Assembly: GCA_029240595.1 (NCBI GenBank)
Contig: JARDZZ010000003.1
Location: 1-39,162 of the forward strand
Direction: 5' to 3'
Length of the DNA: 39,162 nucleotides
Origin: Nitrospira sp.
GTDB taxonomy: Bacteria > Nitrospirota > Nitrospiria > Nitrospirales > Nitrospiraceae
The translations under genes and the position numbers were made by a program. Positions 7,471 through 16,126 of this stretch are shown one piece after another (position 1 is the stretch's first letter; each line of letters opens with the position of its first letter). Under the pieces are notes generated by a model that did no database searches, was not told the DNA's origin, and saw only the letters and a list, made by a program, of their open reading frames with translations.

Positions 7471-9201
7471 TCATGACTCTTTAGCAGGATCGGCAGCCGC
7501 TCGGGCCGCGGCGTCGTTGAGTATCCATTCCACCGCCTCAGGCATCGACGACACGACCTTGTCAGGCAGTGCCTGCGCAGCCCGTAATCTCTCGACGGCC
7601 GGCGCGTCCACTTTACCGGTTGTGACCAGGACCGGTTTCGCTCCAACCGACTTGGCCAATTGCATGTCGCTGACGTGGTCGCCGATGAGGTAGGACCGTC
7701 GAAGGTCCAGTTGCAATTCGGACGCAGCACGATCGACCATCCCCCGGGCCGGTTTCCGACAACGGCAGCGGTCATCGGGATGGTGCGGGCAAAAGTAAAT
7801 GGCATCGAGCGCGGCTTCGTGTTGTTCAAGCAGACCTTCCAGGCGTGCGTGAATCGCCTCGAGGTCTTTGAGCGTCAGGAATCCCCGTCCAACTCCGGAC
7901 TGGTTCGTGACCACCACCAGCCGGGCTCCTGCCGATTTCAGACGCGCCAGAGCCGGGCCGACTCCCGGAAGCAGTTTCACATCTGCCGCTGATCTGAGAT
8001 AGCCGGGATCTTCGTTCAAGGTGCCATCGCGATCAAGGAACACTGTAAACCCTTCAAGAATTCGGTGCGGTGAAGGTCGGAAGCGGATTTGTGAACCACG
8101 TCCCTGTTCGGCGATTGACTCGGGGACAGTGAGGAGTTTGTCTGCTGCTGCATAGACGTCATGTACTGTCACGCCGGCCATGCACCGATGATCGATCGGA
8201 CAGTCACGCAGCAGGCAGGGAGCGCACTCAACCGGATGACGAACAAGTGCATGCTTCACGCCGAATGGCGACGTCGTGCGCCAATCGGTCGGACCAAAAA
8301 TGGCTACCACGGGGACGCCAAACGCTGCGGCGATATGCATCGGACCGGTGTCATTCGTGACGAGCAGAGTACATCGCTTGGTTGCGGCCATGAGCTCACG
8401 GATCGTCGTGGATCCGGAAAGGACCGCCGTGGGCGCGGTCAGGTGTGAAGCGATGGCACGTCCCAACGGTTCTTCGCCCCTGGCGCCGAGCAAGACGACC
8501 GCCGCTCGTCGGCCGGACCCATTGAGCCGCCGGCATAAGCGTTCAGCCGCATCGGCGAACCGTTCCGGGAACCAACGCTTCGCGCCGCCGTATGTCGATC
8601 CGGGATTGACGCCGATGAGCACATCCTCCGTCGTAATGCCGACCTGCTTCAAGCGTCCTGCCATGGCCTCTTCTTCTTGCGGCGAGACGACCAATTCTGG
8701 GGACACCGGCTCACCGGTTAGGCCCAGTGGTTTTAACATGTCCCAGTAGTACTGCACTTGGTGGACCACCTTGTGTCGATCAGGCTTCGCCACTGGCTCC
8801 GATAACAACAAGGTGCGCCCATCCGTCGCATAGCCATACCGCCGGGGAATCCCGGCTGCTGCTGCCAGCAACGCCGCTTCGAACGCGTTTTGAAACAGCA
8901 CCGCCAGATCGAACCCACCGCGGCGCAATTCACCGGCCAACCGCCATTTTCCCGACAGCCCCGCGTGACGTCTGCTGTCTTCATATAGCATGAGACGATC
9001 GACGGAGGGATGACGCTCAAACAGGCCGGCAACCGACGGTTTGACCAATAACGTGACCGCGGCCTGAGGGAAGAGTCGTTTGAGGCTACGCAGCGCCGGC
9101 TCACACATCACGGCGTCGCCGAGCCAGTTCGGACCGCGTACCAGAATCCGCTGCACTGAAGTTTTAATCACCGGCTCCCCCTCGAGGACGGGAGAGCTCA
9201 T
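7471..9201 (-). CDS. waaF-gmhB: Fused heptosyltransferase II (WaaF, GT9) and heptose bisphosphate phosphatase (GmhB, HAD)
   Basis: One 576-residue reading frame contains two enzymes. Residues about 18-350 form a GT9 heptosyltransferase: ILVRGPNWLGDAVM at the start, NPGSTYGGAKRWF near 199 and VTNDTGPMHIAAAFGVP near 281, which bind ADP-heptose. Residues about 385-560 form a GmhB-type HAD phosphatase: FLDRDGTLNEDPGY with the nucleophile Asp390 and Asp392, VVTNQSGVGRG, a zinc site CPHHPDDRCRC (Cys471, His473, Cys479, Cys481) and LIGDHVSDM. GmhB removes the 7-phosphate during ADP-heptose synthesis and WaaF uses the finished donor, so supply and use are joined. ATG 9201 overlaps lpxK by 38 bases; GTG 9171, with an 8-base overlap, is an equally plausible start. 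Confidence 0.9.
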   Translation of the reverse strand: MSSPVLEGEPVIKTSVQRILVRGPNWLGDAVMCEPALRSLKRLFPQAAVTLLVKPSVAGLFERHPSVDRLMLYEDSRRHAGLSGKWRLAGELRRGGFDLAVLFQNAFEAALLAAAAGIPRRYGYATDGRTLLLSEPVAKPDRHKVVHQVQYYWDMLKPLGLTGEPVSPELVVSPQEEEAMAGRLKQVGITTEDVLIGVNPGSTYGGAKRWFPERFADAAERLCRRLNGSGRRAAVVLLGARGEEPLGRAIASHLTAPTAVLSGSTTIRELMAATKRCTLLVTNDTGPMHIAAAFGVPVVAIFGPTDWRTTSPFGVKHALVRHPVECAPCLLRDCPIDHRCMAGVTVHDVYAAADKLLTVPESIAEQGRGSQIRFRPSPHRILEGFTVFLDRDGTLNEDPGYLRSAADVKLLPGVGPALARLKSAGARLVVVTNQSGVGRGFLTLKDLEAIHARLEGLLEQHEAALDAIYFCPHHPDDRCRCRKPARGMVDRAASELQLDLRRSYLIGDHVSDMQLAKSVGAKPVLVTTGKVDAPAVERLRAAQALPDKVVSSMPEAVEWILNDAAARAAADPAKES

Positions 9202-10246
9202 GCATGATCGTGCGATGCAAAGCGCCTTCCCCCGCCATCCACACCACCATCAGCCTCACCGCCCACCATTGGTGATCATCCTGACTCAGGAAGGGCTGTA
9301 ATTTCCCTGCATCTTTCTCAGTCGTGAGGACGAGATCGGCACGGAGGTCGGCGGCTCGTTGACGAAGGCGGGCGACCTCATGCGCGGTGTAGCAGTGATG
9401 ATCAGGATTGACCACTTCCTCGAGAACTTTGAGGCCAAGCCGTCCGGCCGTGGCACGAAATGAGGCCGCATGGCCAACACCGCTCACCAGCAGGGCGGAC
9501 TCTCCCTCGCACGTTTCAAGGGATCGCGCACTCCCTGTCATGACCGCCTGCAGGGCCTGCGGGTGAAATGCCACCTGTGCGGTCATGGGCAAGGACTTGA
9601 CGGCAGACCGTAGCCGGTTGAGCACCTCTTCCACATCGGTCTGTTTTTCCGCTCGCGTCACGATCACGGCAGTCGCCCGACCGGCCGCTTCGAGAGGCTC
9701 GCGCAAGCGCCCAGCCGGTAAGACTTGTTCTAAGCCGGAGGGGTCGGTGGCATCAATCAACAGCAGATCTATATCGCGGTGAAGCCCCATATGTTGAAAT
9801 CCGTCGTCCAGAAGGAAACAATCGACGGCGAACCGGCTCAGCACCCACTGCCCAAGCCGGGATCGGTCCACCCCGACCGCGACGACCGCCTGAGGACAGC
9901 GGCGGGCAATGAGATACGGCTCGTCACCGGCCTCCTTCGGTCCGGCCAACAGTCTGACGCCGTCCGACACCAAGAGCATCGGTGCCCGAGCGGTTCGACG
10001 ATAGCCACGGCTCAGCACTGCGACCCGCTTTCCGTCGCGCAGGAGTCGCTCGGCGAGCTCGATGACCATCGGCGTTTTGCCGGTTCCGCCAACCGTGAGA
10101 TTTCCGATACTGACAACCGGAACGGGCAATCTGTGCCGCCGGAACCACCCGGCTTCATACCCGAAGGCCCGAAGACGAGCCAGCGTACGGTACGGGAACG
10201 CGGCCCAAGCCAACCACCACGTCGGCCTCTGTCCAGGAGTGAGCAC
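9164..10246 (-). CDS. lpxK: Tetraacyldisaccharide 4'-kinase
   Basis: LpxK phosphorylates the 4' position of the tetraacyldisaccharide-1-phosphate to give lipid IVA, at the inner face of the inner membrane. The 360-residue protein has the expected N-terminal region (PYRTLARLRAFGYEAGWF), the P-loop SIGNLTVGGTGKTP (Walker A at about 53-59), RGYRR, GDEPYLIARR and a DDGFQH motif, all diagnostic of the family; the length is usual. It starts at GTG 10246, eight bases after the waaA stop, and its end overlaps the start of waaF-gmhB. The order waaA-lpxK is biochemically sensible because LpxK makes the acceptor of WaaA. Confidence 0.95.
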   Translation of the reverse strand: MLTPGQRPTWWLAWAAFPYRTLARLRAFGYEAGWFRRHRLPVPVVSIGNLTVGGTGKTPMVIELAERLLRDGKRVAVLSRGYRRTARAPMLLVSDGVRLLAGPKEAGDEPYLIARRCPQAVVAVGVDRSRLGQWVLSRFAVDCFLLDDGFQHMGLHRDIDLLLIDATDPSGLEQVLPAGRLREPLEAAGRATAVIVTRAEKQTDVEEVLNRLRSAVKSLPMTAQVAFHPQALQAVMTGSARSLETCEGESALLVSGVGHAASFRATAGRLGLKVLEEVVNPDHHCYTAHEVARLRQRAADLRADLVLTTEKDAGKLQPFLSQDDHQWWAVRLMVVWMAGEGALHRTIMHELSRPRGGAGD

Positions 10247-10254
10247 AGGTCTCG

Positions 10255-11613
10255 TCAGCGTCCAGCCATGACCGGAAAGGAGTGTTGGGCCCGTGCCGAA
10301 GAACGAGTGGTTTCCATTGAAGCCAGCTGACCGTCGATCGCTTCTACAGTGGCCTGCAGCGCCCCTTGATTTTGATGGACCACCGACTGGGCCGCTTGCC
10401 CCATGCGAACTCGCTCATCGCGCTGTTCGATGAGACGCAGAAGCTCTTCAGTCAGTTCGCCGACAGACGTCACCCGTCGCCCGCCCCCTGCCTGCGTCAG
10501 GAGAGCGGCGATCTCCACGCAATGGTCGGTGTAAGGGCCGAAGAGCACCGGCTTGCCCCATGATGCCGGCTCCAATAGATTATGGCCCCCGATGGGAACC
10601 AACGTGCCCCCCACAAAGGCTACAGTGGCCTCTTGATAGATCAGAGCCAATTCGCCCCGGGAATCGAGGATGATTACCTGTGGTTTCACTCCCGCGTTGC
10701 CCGACCCGGCAGCTATGGCACTGCGTCTTGAGACGGCTAACCCGCGGCCGCGGACCATAGCCTCCACCGCCTCGACTCGCTCGATGTGACGAGGCGCGAG
10801 CAACAGACGCGTCGACGGATGACGCGAGAGCACGGCGACGAAGGCCTCAACGAGCTGCTCCTCTTCAATTGGGTGCGTACTGCCGCCGATCAAGAGAGGA
10901 GCGTCCTCTTCGATCCCCAGCGTCGCCCGCGTGACTCTGCGCTCGGCCTCGCTCGGCAAGGGCTGATCGAACTTAATGTTCCCCGTCCGGCGAACCGATC
11001 CGGGATCGGCGCCAAGGCAAATGATTCGCTCGGCATCGCGATCGGACTGCATCAGGCACAGTCGCATCGACCGGAGCACGCTCCGATAGAACGATTTTAC
11101 CGGCCGCCACCGGAGACGGGCAAAGGACGCGGAAGAGAGACGGCCATTGATCATGATCGTCGGCACGCCCAGAGCCGACAAATGCCGCAGTAAGTTCGGC
11201 CACAACTCGGTTTCGATAAACACGTACAGCACAGGGCGCAACCGCGCGATCGTACGGGAAACCGCCCAGGGAAAATCGATCGGAGCATAGAGATGCTCTG
11301 CCATGCCCGCGAGCCGCTGTTCCACCGCGTCCCGTCCGGTCTCCGTGCTGGTAGACACCACGAAGCGATGGGTGGGGTGCCGACGGTGGAGTTCCTTGAC
11401 CAAGGGAGTGATCGCGACGACTTCGCCGAGCGACACGGCATGGAGCCAGACAAGCGGTCTTCCATCCGGAGTGATCCGAGGGCTGCTGAATCCGAACCGC
11501 TGTGACAATCCCCGGCGACAACGCGGCTTGGCCAATAAAATCACGAGGATCACCGGCGCGGTGATGATCAACAGTCCGTTGTAGAGGAGGTTCCACATCG
11601 CGCGTGCTCTCAC
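10255..11613 (-). CDS. waaA: 3-deoxy-D-manno-octulosonic acid (Kdo) transferase
   Basis: WaaA (KdtA) adds Kdo from CMP-Kdo to lipid IVA. The 452-residue protein has an N-terminal membrane anchor (LLYNGLLIITAPVILVILLA), then LVWLHAVSLGEV, the Kdo-transferase N-terminal signature, FIETELWPNLLRH, and the C-terminal GT-B donor domain with LIGGSTHPIEEEQLVEAF, LLLAPRHIERVEAVE and FVGGTLVPIGGHNLLEPASWGKPVLFGP. GTG 11613 forms a GTGA overlap with the stop of the acyltransferase read in its corrected frame; an ATG at 11598 is the alternative start. One or two Kdo transfers cannot be distinguished from the sequence. Confidence 0.95.
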   Translation of the reverse strand: MRARAMWNLLYNGLLIITAPVILVILLAKPRCRRGLSQRFGFSSPRITPDGRPLVWLHAVSLGEVVAITPLVKELHRRHPTHRFVVSTSTETGRDAVEQRLAGMAEHLYAPIDFPWAVSRTIARLRPVLYVFIETELWPNLLRHLSALGVPTIMINGRLSSASFARLRWRPVKSFYRSVLRSMRLCLMQSDRDAERIICLGADPGSVRRTGNIKFDQPLPSEAERRVTRATLGIEEDAPLLIGGSTHPIEEEQLVEAFVAVLSRHPSTRLLLAPRHIERVEAVEAMVRGRGLAVSRRSAIAAGSGNAGVKPQVIILDSRGELALIYQEATVAFVGGTLVPIGGHNLLEPASWGKPVLFGPYTDHCVEIAALLTQAGGGRRVTSVGELTEELLRLIEQRDERVRMGQAAQSVVHQNQGALQATVEAIDGQLASMETTRSSARAQHSFPVMAGR

Positions 11614-12289
11614 GACCTGCGGCTTACTGCCTCGTCAGCTTGCGCAGTCACACGATTCAACAGCTCTTCCAACTCCACCCGCTTGAGTTCCAACTCTGTT
11701 GCATCAGCGTCCCGCGGTACCCAAAGCGGCGGTCCCCAAAGAAAGAGTCCGCGCGACAACGGGTATGGAACCATGAATCGATCCCAACTCGCGAACAGTT
11801 TTTTTTTGAGCAGGCGAAGGCAAGGGGGACAATCGGCAGCCCGGAAGCCCGCGCGAGCTGAATCACACCCATCTTCGCGACGTGTGCCGGACCTCTGGGT
11901 CCATCCGGAGTCACGACGAGATCCACTCCCGCCCGTCCCAATCGAATGAGTTCCCGTAAGGCTTCCATGCCTCCCCTCGTGCTGGACCCCCGCACCGCCT
12001 TGAAACCGAATCGTTCCACGATGCGCGCGATGATCTCCCCATCTTGGTGTTGGCTGATGAGAATGTGCGCCAACGTCCCACGGTAGGTCAGCGGCATCAT
12101 GAGCTGACGCGCGTGCCAGAAGGCGATAATGACGCGCTGTCCCGCTCGATACAATCCGTCAACATGCTCCTGTCCCCGTGTCTCGATGTGCATCGACCAG
12201 GCCAGGGTCCGAATGACCGCAGCTCCTATCGGTGGCAAGACCGAGAGCTTGAGCCAGGTCTCGAGCGATGGAAGCACCCCCCTACTCAT
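11610..12289 (-). CDS. DUF374-type lysophospholipid/Kdo2-lipid A acyltransferase, apparent frameshift
   Basis: This looks like the DUF374 branch of the LPLAT acyltransferases, which replaces LpxL in several non-proteobacterial LPS clusters. FWHARQLMMPL (catalytic His region), RGSSTRGGMEALRELIR, VTPDGPRGPAHVAKMGVIQLA and IVPLAFACSKK are all in one frame from ATG 12289. That frame then leaves the family pattern at a run of nine A (minus strand, 11799-11807) and stops at 11657. One base further along, a different frame continues with LFASWDRFMVPYPLSRGLFLWGPPLWVP, the expected C terminus, and ends in a TGA at 11610 that forms a GTGA overlap with waaA. The restored protein would be about 226 residues. 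The cause may be a sequencing error, a true mutation, or slippage. Coordinates cover the restored gene. Confidence 0.8.
11799..11807 (-). repeat. A9 homopolymer at the acyltransferase frameshift
   Basis: Nine T on the plus strand (nine A in the coding strand) lie exactly where the acyltransferase reading frame must change. Ten A would give ACSKKKLFASWDRF and restore the family C terminus; seven A would also restore frame. Such tracts are known sites of sequencing error, replication slippage and transcriptional slippage. Confidence 0.9.
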
Positions 12290-14021
12290 TCGGCACGTCT
12301 TGGAATTGCAACGCGTGGAGCCGTTTGTAGTGGCCGCCCCGGATCAAGAGCTCGTCATGGGTTCCGATCTCCACGATGGCGCCGCGGTCCAAGACGACAA
12401 TCCGGTCGGCCCGCTGAATGGTGGACAGTCGATGAGCGATCACCAGTGTCGTTCGATGCTCCATCAGATTGCTTAACGCGAGCTGCACAACCCGTTCGGA
12501 TTCGGTATCCAGCGCCGAGGTCGCTTCGTCGAGGATGAGTAAGGGTGGATCTCGCAGGATGGCACGGGCAATTGCCAGCCGCTGCCGCTCGCCGCCAGAC
12601 AGCTTGACGCCCTTCTCCCCCACCATCGTCTGGTAGCCCTGCGGCAGCCGTTCGACAAACTCATGGGCATAAGCCAGTTTCGCCGCCTGCACAATCTCGG
12701 CCTCCGTCGCATGCGGTTTTCCAAAGGCAATGTTGTTGAGCACGGTGTCATCGAATAGCACCACGTCCTGAGACACGATGCCGATCTGCGCCCGCAATGA
12801 CGCGAGCGTAAAGGATTGAATGTCGACTCCGTCGATCAGGACCCTCCCTGCGGTTGGATCGTAGAAGCGCGGAAGAAGATTGGCCAGGGTCGTCTTGCCG
12901 CTCCCGCTGCTTCCCACAATGGCGACCATCTCCCCGGCTTGAATGACGAGATCGATATCGGTCAATGCGGGAATGGCCTGACCTTCATACAGAAACGTCA
13001 CATCCTGGTACGTCACCGATTGCCGGATCGGAGGCATGACGGCCCGCCCTCCTTCCGGTTCCGTCTCCAGATCGATGACGCCGAACACCCGTTCAGCGGC
13101 AGCCAGAGCCTGCTGAATGGTATTGTTGGAGCCTGACAATCGCCGGATGGGTGCATAGGCCATGAACATCGCCGTCAAGAAGGAGAAAAATGCTCCGGGC
13201 GTCATGTCGCCATGGATGACCAGTGAGCCTCCATACCAGATGATCGCGGCCACGCCGACCACTCCGATGACTTCCATGTGAGACGATCCCAACGAGGAGA
13301 CTTGAATGGCTTTCATCGTGGTGTTCAAGAAGGCCTTGTTGCTTTCCTTGAACCGCTCTGCTTCGGCCTCTTCTCTTCCGTACGCTTTGACCATGCGGAT
13401 CCCGGCCAGTGTTTCCTGAAGCGTCGATGCCATGTCGCCCATCCGCTCCTGTCCGCTGGTCGCCAAGGCGCGCAACCGCTTGCCCATGCGCATCATCGTC
13501 ATGACGGCCAGAGGGATGACGATGACGGACAAACTGCCGAGCCGCCAGTTTTGATAAAAAATCACGCCCAGCATCGCAAGGAATGTTAACCCTTGCTGGA
13601 ACACGTCTTTCAGCATGCCGGCAATGGCATTCGCCATCAAGGTCACGTCGTTAACGACGCGGGACACGAGGCGTCCGGAAGTGTTGGCATCGTGATACTT
13701 GACCGGCAGCCGGATCATTTTGCCGAATAGCTCCTGGCGGATGTCGGTGATCACCTGGTTCCCAACAAAGTTCATCAAGTAATTCTGCCCGTAACTGAAC
13801 GCACTCTTCAGGACCGACACCGCAAACAATGCCAACGGGAGCGCCAGGAGCAAACTCTCGTTCTTATTGATAAAGATCTCATCCAGCACTGGTTTGACCA
13901 GCCAGGCGTAAGCCCCGGAAAATGCCGCGACGAGTCCCGAACAGACAAACGCCGCGCCCAGCCTCAGGCGATAGGGCTTGAGATAGCGAACGAGTCTGAT
14001 GAAGCGGTCTAAGCTCGACAT
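12282..14021 (-). CDS. msbA: Lipid A export ABC transporter, permease-ATPase fusion
   Basis: MsbA flips core-lipid A across the inner membrane using ATP. The 579-residue protein has a six-helix exporter domain in about residues 1-320, then a complete nucleotide-binding domain: Walker A GSSGSGKTT (370-378), the Q-loop GIVSQD (414-419), signature LSGGERQ (474-480), Walker B LLILDEA (494-500) and a switch HRLS. The length is that of a half-transporter that works as a homodimer. Its position among lpxB, the acyltransferase, waaA and lpxK supports lipid A rather than drug export. The start overlaps lpxB by 13 bases and the end overlaps the acyltransferase by 8. Confidence 0.95.
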   Translation of the reverse strand: MSSLDRFIRLVRYLKPYRLRLGAAFVCSGLVAAFSGAYAWLVKPVLDEIFINKNESLLLALPLALFAVSVLKSAFSYGQNYLMNFVGNQVITDIRQELFGKMIRLPVKYHDANTSGRLVSRVVNDVTLMANAIAGMLKDVFQQGLTFLAMLGVIFYQNWRLGSLSVIVIPLAVMTMMRMGKRLRALATSGQERMGDMASTLQETLAGIRMVKAYGREEAEAERFKESNKAFLNTTMKAIQVSSLGSSHMEVIGVVGVAAIIWYGGSLVIHGDMTPGAFFSFLTAMFMAYAPIRRLSGSNNTIQQALAAAERVFGVIDLETEPEGGRAVMPPIRQSVTYQDVTFLYEGQAIPALTDIDLVIQAGEMVAIVGSSGSGKTTLANLLPRFYDPTAGRVLIDGVDIQSFTLASLRAQIGIVSQDVVLFDDTVLNNIAFGKPHATEAEIVQAAKLAYAHEFVERLPQGYQTMVGEKGVKLSGGERQRLAIARAILRDPPLLILDEATSALDTESERVVQLALSNLMEHRTTLVIAHRLSTIQRADRIVVLDRGAIVEIGTHDELLIRGGHYKRLHALQFQDVPNE

Positions 14022-15139
14022 TCTTCAAGCACCACGCGCGCGGCCCGTCGCGACGCGCCAGGTTCCCCCAGCGCGTGCCGCACCTCGCGCAATCCGTCTT
14101 TCATGCGATTATACGCCTCCCGGTCGTTCAGAAGGTGCCGCACTTCCCCGATGAGCCGTTCGGCATTGGCCTCGTCTTGAATGAGCTCGGGCACGATCGT
14201 TCGCCCGGCAACCAGATTGACGAGGCCGATCCACTTGACCCGAATGAGCAGCCGGGCGAACCAATAGGTCGGAAGCGTCGTTTTATACACTAAGATCATG
14301 GGCGTCCCGATGACGGCGGCTTGGAGCGTCGCCGTGCCTGAAGCAACCACCAACAGATCAGATGCAGCCATCACTTCGCTGGCCTGGTCCTTGACAATCT
14401 GCACGCGAACGGGACTGTCCTCAAGCAGGCGATTGAGCAAATGATCGTCAATTGACGCAGCCTGCGCCACGAGAAATTGCGTGGCCGGCTCCCGAGCGGC
14501 GGTCTGCGCCGCCGTCTCCAGCAACAGCGGGAGCAGCATCGTTACTTCAGCGGCCCGGCTCCCCGGTAAGAGGCCGACGACGGGAGCCGACTCCGGCAGC
14601 TGATAGCGCCGGCGTAGTGCGGTCTTATCGTAATGGGGAGCCACCGAATCGAGCAACGGGTGCCCGACAAACGTGCACCGCACACCTGCACGTTCATACA
14701 GACGAGCTTCGAAGGGAAGGATGACGACCACATGATCCACCCGGCGTCGGATCCATTTCATCCTGCCTGGACGCCAGGCCCACACTTGCGGGGCGATATA
14801 GTAAAGCACCCGGCGGCCCGCAGCCTTGGCGACACGGGCAAAATGCAGATTGAGTCCGGGATTATCGATGAAGACCACGAGATCCCAAGGCTCGGACCTC
14901 AGAATGCGCCGGACGGCGCGCAGACGCCCAATCCACGTGCGAACCGCGGATAAACCAATCAGGCCCATCACGTCCAATTGAGGCACATTGGGGATGAGGG
15001 TCACGCCGGCTGCTCTCATGGCAGCTCCTCCAATGCCGACGACTTCAACTGTGGGGTCTTGTGCGACAATCGCCGCGGCCAAATGGGCTCCATGCAGATC
15101 GCCTGAGGCTTCACCGGTCACAAGGAGGATGCGCGGCAT
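14009..15139 (-). CDS. lpxB: Lipid-A-disaccharide synthase
   Basis: LpxB condenses UDP-2,3-diacylglucosamine with lipid X to give the beta-1',6 disaccharide. The 376-residue GT19 protein opens with MPRILLVTGEASGDLHGA, the family signature, followed by GIGGAAMRAAG, VMGL, FIDNPGLNLHFAR, YYIAPQVWAWRPGR and FVGHPLLD; VGLLPGSRAAEV and VVASGTATLQA lie in the donor-binding half. All are standard for LpxB and the length is normal. It is directly upstream of msbA, with overlap, and 30 bases downstream of the Gfo/Idh gene. Confidence 0.96.
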   Translation of the reverse strand: MPRILLVTGEASGDLHGAHLAAAIVAQDPTVEVVGIGGAAMRAAGVTLIPNVPQLDVMGLIGLSAVRTWIGRLRAVRRILRSEPWDLVVFIDNPGLNLHFARVAKAAGRRVLYYIAPQVWAWRPGRMKWIRRRVDHVVVILPFEARLYERAGVRCTFVGHPLLDSVAPHYDKTALRRRYQLPESAPVVGLLPGSRAAEVTMLLPLLLETAAQTAAREPATQFLVAQAASIDDHLLNRLLEDSPVRVQIVKDQASEVMAASDLLVVASGTATLQAAVIGTPMILVYKTTLPTYWFARLLIRVKWIGLVNLVAGRTIVPELIQDEANAERLIGEVRHLLNDREAYNRMKDGLREVRHALGEPGASRRAARVVLEECRA

Positions 15140-15169
15140 GACTTAACTGAATTCCGCCGTGAGCACGGC

Positions 15170-16126
15170 TCAGCCCTCTTCTTGGTTGCGCCGGACAAAC
15201 ACGTCGATCGCCTTCAACACCTGATGAGCTAAATCCAGCGCTGCCGCGCCGTCTTCGCCTGAGACCGTGGGCCTCGCGCCTGTTCCTGCGGCAGTGAGAA
15301 ACGACTCCAGTTGAAGCTTCAGCGGTTCTTCTTCGCCGCCTTGCAGTTGTTCGATGTCAATCGTCGGCTTGAGGCCCGAGCCGGCTTCCCGCCGGCAGAT
15401 CATCCCCTGTCTGGTCTGGAAATCGATCGACACGTAGTTGTCGCGTTGGAACAGCCGCAGCCGTCGCATCTTATTCGTCGACACGCGGCTGGCCGTGAGG
15501 TTCGCGACACACCCGCTCTTGAACTGGAGACGCGCATTGGCAATGTCGATCGTCGACGAGAGGACCGGTATACCGGCAGCCTGCACGTCTTCAACGGGAC
15601 CCGGGTTGAACGAGAGCACCATGTCCAAGTCATGGATCATGAGATCGAGAATCACATCGACGTCGGTGCCGCGCTCACTGAAGCTGCTCAAGCGATGACA
15701 TTCGATGAAGACCGGGCGCCCGATATGCGGCCGCATCAGCTGCATGACGGGATTGAACCGTTCGCTGTGTCCGACTTGCAGCCGGCAGTGCTTGTCCTCC
15801 GCCAGCCGGACCAGTTCCTGAGCTTCGGCCATCGTGACAGCGATCGGCTTCTCCACCAGCACATGCTTGCCGGCCAACAGGCATGCTCTCGCGACGGCGT
15901 AATGGGAGGAAGTCGGTACGGCGACGCTGACGACATCGACGAGAGGCAGGAGTTCGTCAAGGGATTTGCAGACGCGGGCCCCGTGTCGGTCCCCAATTGT
16001 GTGAGCCCGCTCGGTGGATTGGTCGTTCACGGCCACAAGGCGCGACCCGGGAAGTGAGGCGTACAGGCGTGCGTGATGCTGGCCGAGATGTCCTACTCCG
16101 ATCACACCCGCTCTCAACGGTGTCAC
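15170..16126 (-). CDS. Gfo/Idh/MocA family oxidoreductase in the lipid A operon
   Basis: A 318-residue NAD(P)-dependent oxidoreductase. It has the N-terminal Rossmann motif GVIGVGHLGQHHARLY (residues 7-22), the family VEKPIAVTMAEA segment and the C-terminal substrate domain beginning QVGHSERFNP, with DLMIHDLDMVL supplying the conserved His-Asp pair. It overlaps lpxI by four bases (ATGA), so it is an integral lipid A operon member. In some bacteria the UDP-GlcNAc 3-dehydrogenase GnnA of this family begins formation of GlcN3N lipid A, but the partner aminotransferase GnnB is not in this window, so that assignment is only a possibility. Confidence 0.85.
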   Translation of the reverse strand: MTPLRAGVIGVGHLGQHHARLYASLPGSRLVAVNDQSTERAHTIGDRHGARVCKSLDELLPLVDVVSVAVPTSSHYAVARACLLAGKHVLVEKPIAVTMAEAQELVRLAEDKHCRLQVGHSERFNPVMQLMRPHIGRPVFIECHRLSSFSERGTDVDVILDLMIHDLDMVLSFNPGPVEDVQAAGIPVLSSTIDIANARLQFKSGCVANLTASRVSTNKMRRLRLFQRDNYVSIDFQTRQGMICRREAGSGLKPTIDIEQLQGGEEEPLKLQLESFLTAAGTGARPTVSGEDGAAALDLAHQVLKAIDVFVRRNQEEG

